Source: Teichococcus vastitatis
Lineage (GTDB): Bacteria; Pseudomonadota; Alphaproteobacteria; Acetobacterales; Acetobacteraceae
NCBI RefSeq assembly: GCF_003604215.1
Contig: NZ_QXGS01000006.1
Span: 62,001 to 126,000, forward strand
Direction: 5' to 3'
Length of the DNA stretch: 64,000 bases
Notes under the pieces: generated by a model
Database searches by the model: none
Told to the model about the DNA's origin: nothing
What the model saw: the letters and a program-made list of their open reading frames with translations, nothing else
Shown: positions 34,913 through 44,497 of the stretch, piece after piece
Layout of the letters: the number at the start of each line of letters is the position of its first letter
How positions within the stretch are numbered: position 1 is the stretch's first letter
Program-made: the position numbers and the translations under genes

Positions 34913-36541
34913 TCAGCCCTCCCCGGCCAGCCGGGTGCAGTCGCGCCCGGCCCGCTTGGCGGCATAGAGCGCCGCGTCCGCCGCTTCAATCAGCGCTTCC
35001 GCCTCCGCCGGGCCGTCCGGGCCGGCATTGCTGGCGACGCCCGCGCTGAACGACACGGTGAAGCGCGAGCGGTCCGTCTCGAAGGGCAGGGCGGTGAAGC
35101 GGCGGCGCACCTGATCGATGGCGGCGCGCGCCGCCTCCGCCTCGGTGCCCATCAGCAGCACGCCGAATTCTTCGCCGCCATAGCGGCCGATCACGTCGGT
35201 GCGGCGCAGCCGCTTCTGCAGGCTGCGCGCCAGGGAGCGGATCACCCGGTCGCCCACCAGATGCCCGTGCTGGTCGTTGACTTGCTTGAAGTGGTCGAGG
35301 TCCAGCAGCGCCAGACTGACCACGCCGCCTTCCCGCCGGCAGCGATGCAGCTCCAGGCTCAGCCTTTCCTTGAAGCGGCCATGGTTCAGCAGGCCGGTCA
35401 GGCTGTCGCTTTCCATCACGGCGCGCAGTGACCGCGCCCGCTCGGCGCGCAGCCGCACCAGGGTGGCGAGCCGGCCGAGATCCACCGGCTTGGCGATGAA
35501 ATCATCGCCCCCCAGGCGCCGCGCCTGGATCTGCCGCGCCGCGTCCTGCTCGGCCGACAGGAACAGCAGCGGCAGCGACATGTGCCGCCGCGTCTGGCGG
35601 ATCACCCGGGCCAGCTCGATGCCGTCGATGCCCGGCATCTGCAAATCCATCAGCACCAGATCGGGACTGGCACCGGCAATGGCGTCCAGCACGCGCGAGG
35701 GGTCGCTGATGGCGCTGGCGTCCATGCCGGCCTGGCGCAGCGCCATGGCATAGGTCTCGGCCAGCACCGAATCATCATCCACCACCAGGATGCACAAAGT
35801 GGCATCGCGGCGATGGCTGGCGAACTGGTCCAGCCAGTCGGCCAGCTCGTTGGTTTCCAGCGGCTTCGGCACGATGGCGCTGACCCCGGCGCGGGCAGCC
35901 GCCAGCCGGGCCTCGAAGCTGCTGTCATCGGCCAGCAGGATCACCGGGCAGCGCGCCGACAACACCCGGCAGGTGTCCAGCGCCTGCGGCAGGGCCGCGT
36001 CGACCACGGCGGCGGCCATGCGCTGCGCCGGCGGCGGCGCCGCCGCCCCCCGCAGCACGGCGTAGCCCAGGTTGCTGACCAGCGCAGCCAGGCCCGATTG
36101 CGCGGCATCGGCGGTGCAGACCAGCACGGGGTCGGCGGCCTCGCCCGGGGTGGCGGAGGGCGGCTCCGGCGGCTCGTCCAGTACGCTGGCGCCGCATTCC
36201 AGCGCCGCCACCAGGCTGGCGATCAGCTTGTGCGCCTGGTTGACCCGCTCGGCATCCGGCGCGCTGCTGTCGGCCAGGCCGGCCAGCACCAGTTCCAGCG
36301 GTGCCGCCGCCGCCGATAGCGCGGGAAAGCCGAAGGTGCCGCCGGCGCCCGCCAGCCGGTGCGCCACCGAGGCCAGCTCGCCGATGCCGGTGCGGGTGAC
36401 GGCGTCCCAGGGGCGCAGCGTCAGGGTCTTCCAGGCCGTAGTCAGGTCGGCCACGCGCTCGCCCAGGCGGCGCACGCCGTCGGCCCGCATGCGCCGCAGC
36501 GCATCGCGCGTCTCGGCTTCCATGGCGGCGGATTCAATCAT
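34913..36541 (-). CDS. HPt-receiver-GGDEF diguanylate cyclase
   Basis: A 542-residue signalling protein. Order: HPt domain (residues 10-115, phospho-accepting H61 in VAHRLAGAGGTF), a receiver-like domain without an evident phospho-acceptor (135-245), a canonical receiver (249-365, VVDDDSV and LMDLQMPGIDG), and a GGDEF domain (370-535). The cyclase site reads GGEEF, so it should be active. An RxxD inhibitory site (RRTD) sits five residues before it. This suggests control of c-di-GMP by the kinase encoded upstream. It overlaps the receiver gene by eight bases. Confidence 0.92.
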   Translation of the reverse strand: MIESAAMEAETRDALRRMRADGVRRLGERVADLTTAWKTLTLRPWDAVTRTGIGELASVAHRLAGAGGTFGFPALSAAAAPLELVLAGLADSSAPDAERVNQAHKLIASLVAALECGASVLDEPPEPPSATPGEAADPVLVCTADAAQSGLAALVSNLGYAVLRGAAAPPPAQRMAAAVVDAALPQALDTCRVLSARCPVILLADDSSFEARLAAARAGVSAIVPKPLETNELADWLDQFASHRRDATLCILVVDDDSVLAETYAMALRQAGMDASAISDPSRVLDAIAGASPDLVLMDLQMPGIDGIELARVIRQTRRHMSLPLLFLSAEQDAARQIQARRLGGDDFIAKPVDLGRLATLVRLRAERARSLRAVMESDSLTGLLNHGRFKERLSLELHRCRREGGVVSLALLDLDHFKQVNDQHGHLVGDRVIRSLARSLQKRLRRTDVIGRYGGEEFGVLLMGTEAEAARAAIDQVRRRFTALPFETDRSRFTVSFSAGVASNAGPDGPAEAEALIEAADAALYAAKRAGRDCTRLAGEG

Positions 36542-36923
36542 GGCGGCGCTCCCAGATCGCGCGCACGCCGCTCGACAGGGTCATCGGATCGAACGGCTTC
36601 GAGATCACGTCCAGGCTGCCCAGCGCCTTGTAGCGCTGCACCTCCTGCGGCTGAACCTTGGCGGTCATGAAGATCGCGGGCACGGCCTCCAGCCCGGGCA
36701 GGGCCCGCAGCCGAGCCAGGGTGGTCGGGCCGTCCATGCCGGGCATCATCACGTCCAGCAGAAACAATTGCGGCGCGAAGCCGAGTGCCTTGTCCAGCGC
36801 TTCCCGCCCGGAGGCGCAGGGTTCCACCGTGAAGCCGCCCACCGCCTTCAGCGCGAAGCCGGCCAGGGTGCGGATGTCGTCGTCATCCTCGACATAGAGA
36901 ATGCGCTCCAGCACGGCGCTCAC
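36534..36923 (-). CDS. Single-domain response regulator
   Basis: A 129-residue stand-alone CheY-like receiver. The acidic pocket (YVEDDDD), phospho-accepting aspartate (LFLLDVMMPGMDGP), the threonine (IFMTAK) and lysine (VISKPFD) are all present. It lacks an output domain and can serve as a phosphate shuttle between the hybrid kinase and the HPt domain of the next protein. Its ATG overlaps the kinase stop (ATGA), so the three are co-translated. Confidence 0.92.
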   Translation of the reverse strand: MSAVLERILYVEDDDDIRTLAGFALKAVGGFTVEPCASGREALDKALGFAPQLFLLDVMMPGMDGPTTLARLRALPGLEAVPAIFMTAKVQPQEVQRYKALGSLDVISKPFDPMTLSSGVRAIWERRHD

Positions 36924-39406
36924 GCTACACCGTCCGTGGTGGCCGGCTGCGCCTCGATCAGGTGGCGGATGGTGTCGTGCAGGGTGTTGTTCTCCGTCCG
37001 GCTCTTGACCAGCGCGGCGGCCACGCTGCTGGCGGTCTGCGCATCGGTGTCGCTGGCCGAGAAGATCAGCACCGGCGGCGGCGGCTGCAGCGCGCGAATG
37101 TCGGGCAGCAGGTCGAGGCCGTTGCCGTCGGGCAGGCCCAGATCGATCACCACCAGGGCGAAGCGGGTATCGCCGGCCAGCGCGGCGCGCGCCTCGGCCA
37201 GGCTGCGCGCCGGGGCCATGCGGGCCTCGTCGCCCATCACGGCAGCCAGCACGCGGCGGATATCGTCGTCATCCTCGACATGCAGGATCTCGGCCGGCCC
37301 CTCGCTGGTGCGCAGCGCCTGCAACAGGGCGGCGCGCAGCCGGCCCTGGTCAATCGGCTTGTCCAGCCAGTCCACCACGCCGACGGCATCGCCATTGAGG
37401 GTGCGCCGCCCGTCATCGGCGGTGGCGGAGATCACCACCACCGGCAGGACGCTGCCATCCGGCCGCTGCCGCAGCCGGCGGAACAGGGAAATGCCGTCCT
37501 CGTCCGGCAGCATCAGGTCCAGGGTCAGGGCGTCGAAGGCTTCCTCGTCCAGCGCAGCGAAGGCCTCGGTGGCGTTGCGGGCGATGCGGCCGCTCCAGCC
37601 ATGCTGGTCCAGCAGCATGTGCAGCAGCTGCGCCACGTCGGCATCGTCCTCGATGATCAGGGCGCGGCGGCGGCGGCCCGGCTCGGCGGGGGGCAGGGCG
37701 GCACGCTCCACCAGCCGGGGCAGCGAGAAGAAGAAGCAGGTGCCGCCGCCCGGCGCGTCCTCGAAGCCGATCTGGCCGCCATGGTGCTCGACGATGGCGC
37801 GGCTGATCGACAGGCCGAGGCCGGTGCCGCCCTTCTGGCGCACATCGGAGGAATCCGCCTGGGCGAAGCGCTGGAAGATGCGGCGGCGGAACTCGGGCGG
37901 GATGCCGGCGCCGTGGTCGCGGATGCGGAAGGTGGCGTTGCCGGCATCCACCACGAGGACGACCTCCACCGTACCGCCGGCCGGCGAGAACTTCGCGGCA
38001 TTGGACAGCAAATTGGCCAGCACCTGCTGGATGCGCTGCACATCCGCGTACACGGCGGCGTCCTCGGCCGGCGGGGTGAAGGCGAAGCGCACGCCGAACT
38101 GCTCGCCATAGGCCCGGTTGGTGGCCACCGCCTGCTCCAGCAGATCCCGCGCCAGGACGCGCTCGCGGCGGAATTCCAGGCGGCCGGCCTCCATCTTCTC
38201 GATGTCGAGGATATCGTTGACCAGCAGCACCAGCCGCTCGGAATTCTTGTGCGCGATGTCGAGCAACTCGCGCGCCTGGGCCGGCACGGCGCCGGCGACG
38301 CCGCCGGTGACCAGGCCAAGCGAGGCGCGGATCGAGGTCAGCGGCGTGCGCAGCTCATGGCTGACGGTGGAGATGAACTCGTTCTTCATCTCGTCCAGCC
38401 GCCGCCGCTCGGTGACGTCGCGCAGCACGCAGACGCTGCCGACCTCGCCCTCCTGCTCGTAGCGGCCGACCGACAGCTCAACGGGAAAGCTGGAGCCGTC
38501 GGCGCGGCGCGCCTGCACCTCGCCCTGGCGCCGGCCGAAGGTGGGGATCAGCGCCTGCACCGGCTGGCCCAGCAGCGCCGCCAGGTTCTGGCCGAACTGC
38601 TCGGCGGCGGCGTCATTGGCCAGCTGGATGCGGTCGGCACCGTCCAGCAGCAGGATCGGGTCGCGCGCGTGGTCGAGAATGGATTGCAGCCGGCCGCGGC
38701 TCGCTGACAGGCTGGCATTGGCCGCCACGGTGGCGCGCTGGGACGCTTCCAGAACGGCGTAGCGGTTGTTGATGCCCTGGCGGTAATGGTGCAGCAGCCA
38801 CAGCGCGCCGATTCCCAGCAGCAGGCTGACGCCGAACAACCCCGCCATGATCATGCGGGCCTGTTCCGCACGCCTCGAGTGAGCCCGGGTGAACTGCGCC
38901 AGGTGGTCGCGTTCCCATGCGGTGATGCGGTCGGCCAGTTGCAGCAGCGCCTGCCGTTCGGCCCCGATCTCGCGGATCAGCATCAGCACGTCCACGCCTC
39001 GATCGGCGCCGCTGAAGCGCAAGGTCTGCTCCAGCCGCGCCATCATCACGCCGGTGCGCTCGCGCAGCGCCTGGGCGGTGGCGGCCTGCTCCGGCACATT
39101 CTTCACTTCCTCCTGCAGGCGGGCCAGCCCGGTGTCCAGCCGCTCCTGCGTGCGGCGGAACACCAGGCGGAACGGCCCGGGATCTCCGAACAGCACCTGG
39201 TTGCGCGCCGCCACGGCCTCGAACAGCATGCCCCGGAGGTCAAGCAGCATCTCCACCACGTGTTGACTTCGGGTGACGGCCAGCCGCTGCACCCTGGCGT
39301 CATCCATCACCCTCAACGCGAGATGGCCGCCACCCAGGAACAACCCCGCCAGCAAGGTCGCCGCGCCCAAGGTGATATAACCGGAGCGGCCGAGCGGGGT
39401 TGCCAT
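36920..39406 (-). CDS. Hybrid sensor histidine kinase with two receivers
   Basis: An 828-residue membrane kinase. Helix 1 (residues about 9-30) and helix 2 (MIMAGLFGVSLLLGIGALWL) bound a helical sensor of around 160 residues with a CHASE3-like look. A PAS domain (ILDHARDPILLLDG, VCVLRDVTERRRLDEMKNEF), HisKA (FISTVSHELRTPL), HATPase (NLLSNAAKFSPAGG, GGTGLGLSISRAIVEHHGG) and two receivers (LIIEDDADV...LDLMLPDEDG and HVEDDDD...IDLGLPDGNG) follow. ATG 39406, with GAAGG upstream, is preferred to the TTG at 39427. It heads a three-gene phosphorelay operon. Confidence 0.93.
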   Translation of the reverse strand: MATPLGRSGYITLGAATLLAGLFLGGGHLALRVMDDARVQRLAVTRSQHVVEMLLDLRGMLFEAVAARNQVLFGDPGPFRLVFRRTQERLDTGLARLQEEVKNVPEQAATAQALRERTGVMMARLEQTLRFSGADRGVDVLMLIREIGAERQALLQLADRITAWERDHLAQFTRAHSRRAEQARMIMAGLFGVSLLLGIGALWLLHHYRQGINNRYAVLEASQRATVAANASLSASRGRLQSILDHARDPILLLDGADRIQLANDAAAEQFGQNLAALLGQPVQALIPTFGRRQGEVQARRADGSSFPVELSVGRYEQEGEVGSVCVLRDVTERRRLDEMKNEFISTVSHELRTPLTSIRASLGLVTGGVAGAVPAQARELLDIAHKNSERLVLLVNDILDIEKMEAGRLEFRRERVLARDLLEQAVATNRAYGEQFGVRFAFTPPAEDAAVYADVQRIQQVLANLLSNAAKFSPAGGTVEVVLVVDAGNATFRIRDHGAGIPPEFRRRIFQRFAQADSSDVRQKGGTGLGLSISRAIVEHHGGQIGFEDAPGGGTCFFFSLPRLVERAALPPAEPGRRRRALIIEDDADVAQLLHMLLDQHGWSGRIARNATEAFAALDEEAFDALTLDLMLPDEDGISLFRRLRQRPDGSVLPVVVISATADDGRRTLNGDAVGVVDWLDKPIDQGRLRAALLQALRTSEGPAEILHVEDDDDIRRVLAAVMGDEARMAPARSLAEARAALAGDTRFALVVIDLGLPDGNGLDLLPDIRALQPPPPVLIFSASDTDAQTASSVAAALVKSRTENNTLHDTIRHLIEAQPATTDGVA

Positions 39407-39575
39407 GATGCGTCTGGACCTTCGCAAGGTGGAACGGACTACAGGGCGCGACTCGCCCTGCCGGCCGGAAACGGGCCGGAACGCAATTCACACTTCCGAG
39501 ACCATGAATGCAACCACGATCATTGTGTGTCGTGGTTTCGCGCCTGACGAGAGGAGGCCGGGCGCCTTCCCGTGT

Positions 39576-41423
39576 TTAGCGGGCGGCGGTGCGCGCGGCG
39601 CCGCGCTGCGGAACAGGCCGCTGCGCCACCGCCCCGGCCGGCGGCCGGAAGCGCGGGAACTCGCCCTGCGCCATGTCGTCCAGGCTGGGGGAAGGGAGGC
39701 CGAGCCGGCTGGCATAGATCCAGGAATAGCTCAGCACGCGCTGCACGAAGTTCCGGGTTTCCGCCACCGGGATCGATTCGATGAACAGGAATGGATCATC
39801 CTGGTGCCGCACATTGGGCGCCCAGCGGCCCACATTGCCCGGACCATTGTTGTAGGCGGCGAGCAGACGGATCAGATTGCCATCCACCACTTCCCGCGCC
39901 GTCAGGTGGTGCAGATAGCGCTGCGCCAGTTCCAGCGAGAGGGCCGGGTCGTGCAGCCGGCGCATGCCGCTGCCATTCAGGCTGCTGTCGCCGGTGATGA
40001 AGGCGGCGGTGGCCGGCATGATCTGCATCAGCCCGCGCGCACCGGCGGGGGAGACGGCCCTGGAATCGAAGCGGGATTCCTGCAGCGCCAGCCCATACAG
40101 CAGCGCCGGGTCGACGCGGAAGCCGCCGGCCGGCTCCAGCGGCGGCAGCGGGAAACGGTCATAGTCGCGCGGGCGGCCATCGGTGGTCTGCACCAGCCCG
40201 GCGACCTGCGCCGCCAGATCGGTCAGCCCGGCCTGGCTGGCCACCGCCAGCACGGCGCGCAGCAGCGAAGGATTGCCCTTGGCTACCGGCCAGAGCCGGC
40301 GCAGCTCGCGCTCGGCCCGGTCGCGCTGGCCGATCTGCAGCAGGGCGAGCGCGCGCCAGCCGGCGGCGGTTTCGGCCAGGGCGGCCCCTTCGGCGGCGCC
40401 GGCGGTGTCCCGCTCCCAGGCGAAGCCGGGGCTGAGGCCCAGCACGCGGCGGGCGATCAGCCCGTAGAAGCTGCGCGGCTCCTGCGCCGCCTGCAGCATC
40501 CACGGCACATAAAGCTGCGGTCGACGGGTGCGGATGGCGGCGCGGGCGGTCCAGAACGCGGCGGCAGCGCGCAGCGCGGGCGTGGTGCTGGTGGCGCGGG
40601 CAGCGGCCTCGAACTGGCCCAGCGCCAGCTCGATGCGACCGCTGCCCCAGGCGGCGAGGCCGGCGATATAGGCGGGCTGGGCCAGTTGCGGGTTGCGGCG
40701 CGCTAGGTCGGCGGCGAGGCGGTAGGCCTCCTCGTCACGGCCGGCCTGGAACGCGGCCAGCGCCGCGTCGATGCCGCTGCCGGCATCGCGGCTGGCATTG
40801 GCCGGGGCGGTGGCGCGGTCCTCCGGCGCCAGCTCCAGCTCGGCGGGCAGCGATTCGTCCACGGGGGCGGGCGGCCGCGGCGCGTTCTGCGGCAGGCGGC
40901 GCCGCAGCAGGGCGTGCACCGCACCGGCGTCGGGCAGATCCGAATGGCGGGGCAGCCAGTCCTGCAGGCTATCCAGATCCGGTTGCGGCGCGCCCGGGCG
41001 CTGCCAGCGATCGGCCAGCACGTGCCCGATCAGCCGCCGGTCCTCCAGCCGCCGCGTTTCCGCCTCGGCCCCGGCGAAGTCGCCCTGCTGCTGCAGGGCG
41101 AAGATCTGCCGCAGCCGGGCCGCATCGGACGGCGCGAGGGGTTGCGGCAGGCCGGGAACGCCGTCGCCCAGCCCCGGACGCGGCACGCTCAGGGCCTGTT
41201 CCACCAAGGCCTGTTTCGCAGGGGCCTGTTCGGCCGGACGCTGTTTCACGACGCCCGGGGACGCGGATCGGGCCGCGGGGCGGCTGGCTCGGTCCGGGAT
41301 GACGGTCTCTCCGGCCCGTTGCGCCAGGGCCGGGACCTGAGCCCCGACACACAGCGACGCCGCCCATCCCAGGCCGAGAATCAGGGCGGGTGTGCGAAGG
41401 GCCATGGTGCAGATCGCTCTCAT
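39576..41423 (-). CDS. Soluble lytic murein transglycosylase (SLT family)
   Basis: About 615 residues. A signal peptide (ALRTPALILGLGWAASLCVGAQVPALAQ) leads to a proline/alanine-rich linker, a helical U-shaped region, and the SLT catalytic domain: ALQESRFDSRAVSPAGARGLMQ with the catalytic glutamate, ATAAFITGD, and LLAAYNNGPGNVGRW. It cleaves murein glycan strands to 1,6-anhydro ends. The start is uncertain: ATG 41423 and ATG 41405 both keep the signal peptide. About 170 bases separate it from the upstream border of the kinase gene. Confidence 0.9.
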   Translation of the reverse strand: MRAICTMALRTPALILGLGWAASLCVGAQVPALAQRAGETVIPDRASRPAARSASPGVVKQRPAEQAPAKQALVEQALSVPRPGLGDGVPGLPQPLAPSDAARLRQIFALQQQGDFAGAEAETRRLEDRRLIGHVLADRWQRPGAPQPDLDSLQDWLPRHSDLPDAGAVHALLRRRLPQNAPRPPAPVDESLPAELELAPEDRATAPANASRDAGSGIDAALAAFQAGRDEEAYRLAADLARRNPQLAQPAYIAGLAAWGSGRIELALGQFEAAARATSTTPALRAAAAFWTARAAIRTRRPQLYVPWMLQAAQEPRSFYGLIARRVLGLSPGFAWERDTAGAAEGAALAETAAGWRALALLQIGQRDRAERELRRLWPVAKGNPSLLRAVLAVASQAGLTDLAAQVAGLVQTTDGRPRDYDRFPLPPLEPAGGFRVDPALLYGLALQESRFDSRAVSPAGARGLMQIMPATAAFITGDSSLNGSGMRRLHDPALSLELAQRYLHHLTAREVVDGNLIRLLAAYNNGPGNVGRWAPNVRHQDDPFLFIESIPVAETRNFVQRVLSYSWIYASRLGLPSPSLDDMAQGEFPRFRPPAGAVAQRPVPQRGAARTAAR

Positions 41424-41557
41424 GGTCACCCAGGCGTTAACGGCGCCATTCGGAGAGAGCAAGTTCAAAGCGTGAGACGATTCACGGAAGAAAAGACAGC
41501 ATATCGTTAATTCAACATGTTGCGATACGAGGTTGTATCACGAGGTTGTCATGACCT

Positions 41558-42460
41558 TCAGGTTGATAGAGCTTCGCCATCCAGGCTGCGGCGCAGCAGC
41601 AGCAGGTCGGTCCAGGAATCGCGCTTGGCGGCCGGGTTGCGCAGCAGATAGGCCGGATGCCAGCTGGGCAGCGCCGGCGTCATCTCCAGCCCCTGATCCG
41701 GATCGGCGGCGACCTCGTGCCAGCGGCCGCGCAGCCGGGTGATGCCCTCCCGCCGCCGCAGCAACGCCTTGGCCGAGACGCCGCCCAGCATCAGCACGAA
41801 GCGCGGCCGCACCAGGGCGATGTGGCGCAGCACCAGCGGCAGGAACAGGTTGACCTCGGCATCGGTGGGGTTGCGGTTGCCGGGTGGCCGCCAGGGCAGG
41901 ATGTTGGTGATGTAGACGGCGCGTGCCGGGTCGTCCTGCGTGCGGTCCAGCCCGATGCTGGCCAGCATGCGATCCAGCAACTGCCCGGACACGCCGACAA
42001 AGGGACGACCGAGCCGGTCCTCGTCCGCGCCGGGGGCCTCGCCCACCAGCATCACCGGTGCCCGCGGGTTGCCATCGGCGAAGACCAGGTTGGTGGCGGT
42101 GTCGCGCAGCGGCGTGTCCACGCCGCGCACCGCCTCGCGCAGCGCATCCAGACTGTCGGCGGCCGCGGCCAGGGCGGCGGCGTCGCGCAGCGCCGGGATC
42201 AGGGTGGCCGCCGGGGGCGGGGCACGACGGGCCGGGGCTCGGGCCGGGGCCGGGGACGGTGCCAGAGTGGGGATGGGGTCGGCGGGCGGGGCGGCGGCTC
42301 CGGACGCCGGCGCCGCGGGCTGCGGCCGGGCGGCCAGGCGATCGGCCGGCATCTCCAGCAGCGCCTCGTCGGCGCCCCATTCCAGCTGCAGCCGCAGCGC
42401 CGCCAGAAGGGCGGCGGAGGCGGGATCGGAGTGCGGGGATGGGGGCTGCGCGGGGCTCAT
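41558..42460 (-). CDS. Uracil-DNA glycosylase, family 4-like, without cysteines
   Basis: A 300-residue glycosylase. A proline/alanine-rich N-terminal third precedes the catalytic domain: GEAPGADED (140-148), [37 protein letters not shown], and [10 protein letters not shown] (HPA motif at 268-270). These are hallmarks of family 4. That family normally binds a [4Fe-4S] cluster through four cysteines, yet this protein contains none: the usual CxL..T position reads DTPLRDT and the later cysteine is replaced in [10 protein letters not shown]. It probably removes uracil from DNA. It diverges from the ETF-QO gene. Confidence 0.87.
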   Translation of the reverse strand: MSPAQPPSPHSDPASAALLAALRLQLEWGADEALLEMPADRLAARPQPAAPASGAAAPPADPIPTLAPSPAPARAPARRAPPPAATLIPALRDAAALAAAADSLDALREAVRGVDTPLRDTATNLVFADGNPRAPVMLVGEAPGADEDRLGRPFVGVSGQLLDRMLASIGLDRTQDDPARAVYITNILPWRPPGNRNPTDAEVNLFLPLVLRHIALVRPRFVLMLGGVSAKALLRRREGITRLRGRWHEVAADPDQGLEMTPALPSWHPAYLLRNPAAKRDSWTDLLLLRRSLDGEALST

Positions 42461-42572
42461 CTCGGCCCCAGATATCGACGGGGCGGAGGGTTCCGCGCAA
42501 GCGCCGATCACGCTAAGGCCGGCCAGGGAGTGTTGGCTGCGATGCGCCACGAACAAGGGAGAGGGACAGGGC

Positions 42573-44198
42573 GTGAGTGAACGCGAGAGCATGGAATTCG
42601 ATGTGCTGGTGGTCGGTGCCGGCCCCGCCGGCCTGGCGGCGGCGATCCGGCTGAAGCAGCTCTCGCCCGACACTTCGGTGTGCGTGGTGGAGAAGGGCTC
42701 CGAGGTCGGCGCACATATTTTGTCGGGCGCCGTGATCGAGCCGCGCGCGCTGGATGAGCTGATTCCCGACTGGCGCGACGATCCGCCCGGGCTGACCACG
42801 CCGGCCGCCGATGACAGCTTCATGTTCCTGACCGAGACCAGGGCCTTCAAGCTGCCGACGCCGCGGCAGATGAACAACCACGGCAATTACGTGGTGTCTC
42901 TCGGCAATGTGTGCCGCTGGCTCGGCGCCCGGGCCGAGGCGCTGGGGGTCGAGATCTATCCCGGCTTCGCCGCGTCCGAGACGATCATCGAGGACGGCGT
43001 GGTGAAGGGCATCGTCGCCGGGGTGATGGGCATCACCCGGGAAGGCGAGCAGGGGCCGAACTACCAGGCCGGCATGGAGCTGCGCGCCCGCTACACGCTG
43101 TTCGGCGAGGGCTGCCGCGGCTCCCTGACCAAGAAGCTGGAAGCGCTGTACGGCCTGCGGGAGGGGGTGCAGCCGCAGACCTATGCGCTCGGCATCAAGG
43201 AGCTGTGGGAGATTCCCAAGGAGCGGCACACGCCGGGCAAGGTGTGGCATTCGGTGGGCTGGCCGCTGAGCTCCGACACCTATGGCGGCGCCTGGGTCTA
43301 CATGCTGGGCGAGAACCTGCTCTCGATCGGCTTTGTGGTGGGTCTCGACTACCCGAACACCTGGTTGTCGCCATTTGACGAGATGCAGCGCTTCAAGACC
43401 CATCCGGAAGTGCGCAAGATGCTGGAGGGCGGCAAGCGCATCGCCTATGGCGCGCGGGCGCTGAACGAGGGCGGGCTGCAATCCATCCCCCGTCTGGCCT
43501 TCCCGGGCGGCGTGCTGATCGGCGACGGGGCGGGGTTCCTGAACGTGCCCAAGATCAAGGGCACCCACACCGCCATGAAGTCCGGCATGCTGGCCGCCGA
43601 GGCTGCCGCCGCCGCCCTGGCGCAGGCCGCGCCGCCGCCCGTGCTCTCGGCCTACCCCGAGGCGCTGCGCGCCAGCTGGGTGTGGGAGGAGCTGACCGCG
43701 GTGCGCAACATCCGGCCCGGCTTTGCCAAATGGGGCTTCTATGGCGGCATGGTGAATGCGGCGCTCGACACCTACCTGTTCCGCGGCAAGGCGCCCTGGA
43801 CCATGGCGCACCACGCCGACCACAGCGCCACCCGGTCGGCTAACAACAGCCGCCGCATCCCGTATCCGAAGCCGGATGGCAAGTTGACCTTCGACCGGCT
43901 GTCCTCGGTGTTTCTGTCCAACACCAATCACGAGGAAGACCAGCCGCCGCACCTGGTGCTGAAGAACCCCGCCGCCTGGAAGACGGTGAACTGGGATGTC
44001 TATCGGGCGCCGGAAAGCCGCTACTGCCCGGCCGGGGTGTACGAGGCCGTGGGCGTGGAGGAAGGTCAGCCGCGCCTGGTGATCAACGCGCAGAACTGCG
44101 TTCATTGCAAAACCTGCGACATCAAGGACCCGTCGCAGAACATCGACTGGCAGACGCCGGAGGGCGCCGGCGGACCGAACTACATCGGCGGCATGTAG
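42573..44198 (+). CDS. Electron transfer flavoprotein-ubiquinone oxidoreductase
   Basis: A 541-residue ETF-QO, which passes electrons from acyl-CoA dehydrogenases via ETF to ubiquinone at the inner membrane. The FAD site is [18 protein letters not shown] near residue 10, followed by [18 protein letters not shown]. The C-terminal [4Fe-4S] ligands are seen in RYCPAGVYE and [20 protein letters not shown] 42573 is used as start because GGGAGAGGGA precedes it and the family typically begins [14 protein letters not shown] 42591 is the alternative. Full length for the family. Confidence 0.96.
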   Translation: MSERESMEFDVLVVGAGPAGLAAAIRLKQLSPDTSVCVVEKGSEVGAHILSGAVIEPRALDELIPDWRDDPPGLTTPAADDSFMFLTETRAFKLPTPRQMNNHGNYVVSLGNVCRWLGARAEALGVEIYPGFAASETIIEDGVVKGIVAGVMGITREGEQGPNYQAGMELRARYTLFGEGCRGSLTKKLEALYGLREGVQPQTYALGIKELWEIPKERHTPGKVWHSVGWPLSSDTYGGAWVYMLGENLLSIGFVVGLDYPNTWLSPFDEMQRFKTHPEVRKMLEGGKRIAYGARALNEGGLQSIPRLAFPGGVLIGDGAGFLNVPKIKGTHTAMKSGMLAAEAAAAALAQAAPPPVLSAYPEALRASWVWEELTAVRNIRPGFAKWGFYGGMVNAALDTYLFRGKAPWTMAHHADHSATRSANNSRRIPYPKPDGKLTFDRLSSVFLSNTNHEEDQPPHLVLKNPAAWKTVNWDVYRAPESRYCPAGVYEAVGVEEGQPRLVINAQNCVHCKTCDIKDPSQNIDWQTPEGAGGPNYIGGM

Positions 44199-44497
44199 CG
44201 CAAGCGAGGTGGCGGGCCGCAAAAGCGGCGGCCCGAGCAGCGGTGCCGGCACAAAAATGGCGTGCCGGCATCAAATCCGCCTCAGCGCCATTGCTTCCGG
44301 CGCCAGAAAAGCGGAAAAAATGTGGCACGCTGACATGTGGGCCACCTCGTATGCCTGTGTATCTGCGTTTTCATGACTAACTAAGAGTTCTGGCGCCACT
44401 CTGGCGGCAGCCGCATCTCGTGCCTCACGCCATGGCCGGGTCTGCCGCCATCCGGCGGGCCGATCTTCACCTCGATGAAGTCTGAGCTTTGTTTCGC
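44199..44497. other. Intergenic region with hairpins after ETF-QO
   Basis: No gene recognised. A stem of eight pairs (44213-44220 with 44228-44235) and a self-complementary TGCCGGCA pair (44245-44252 and 44263-44270) follow the ETF-QO stop; either could terminate transcription, though there is no T-run. The right part should contain the promoter of the RepA-like gene. Confidence 0.4.

Noticed and set aside
44245-44270. Self-complementary TGCCGGCA pair read as a strong terminator
   Set aside because: There is no T-run and each half is itself a palindrome, so several foldings compete; kept only as part of the intergenic note.
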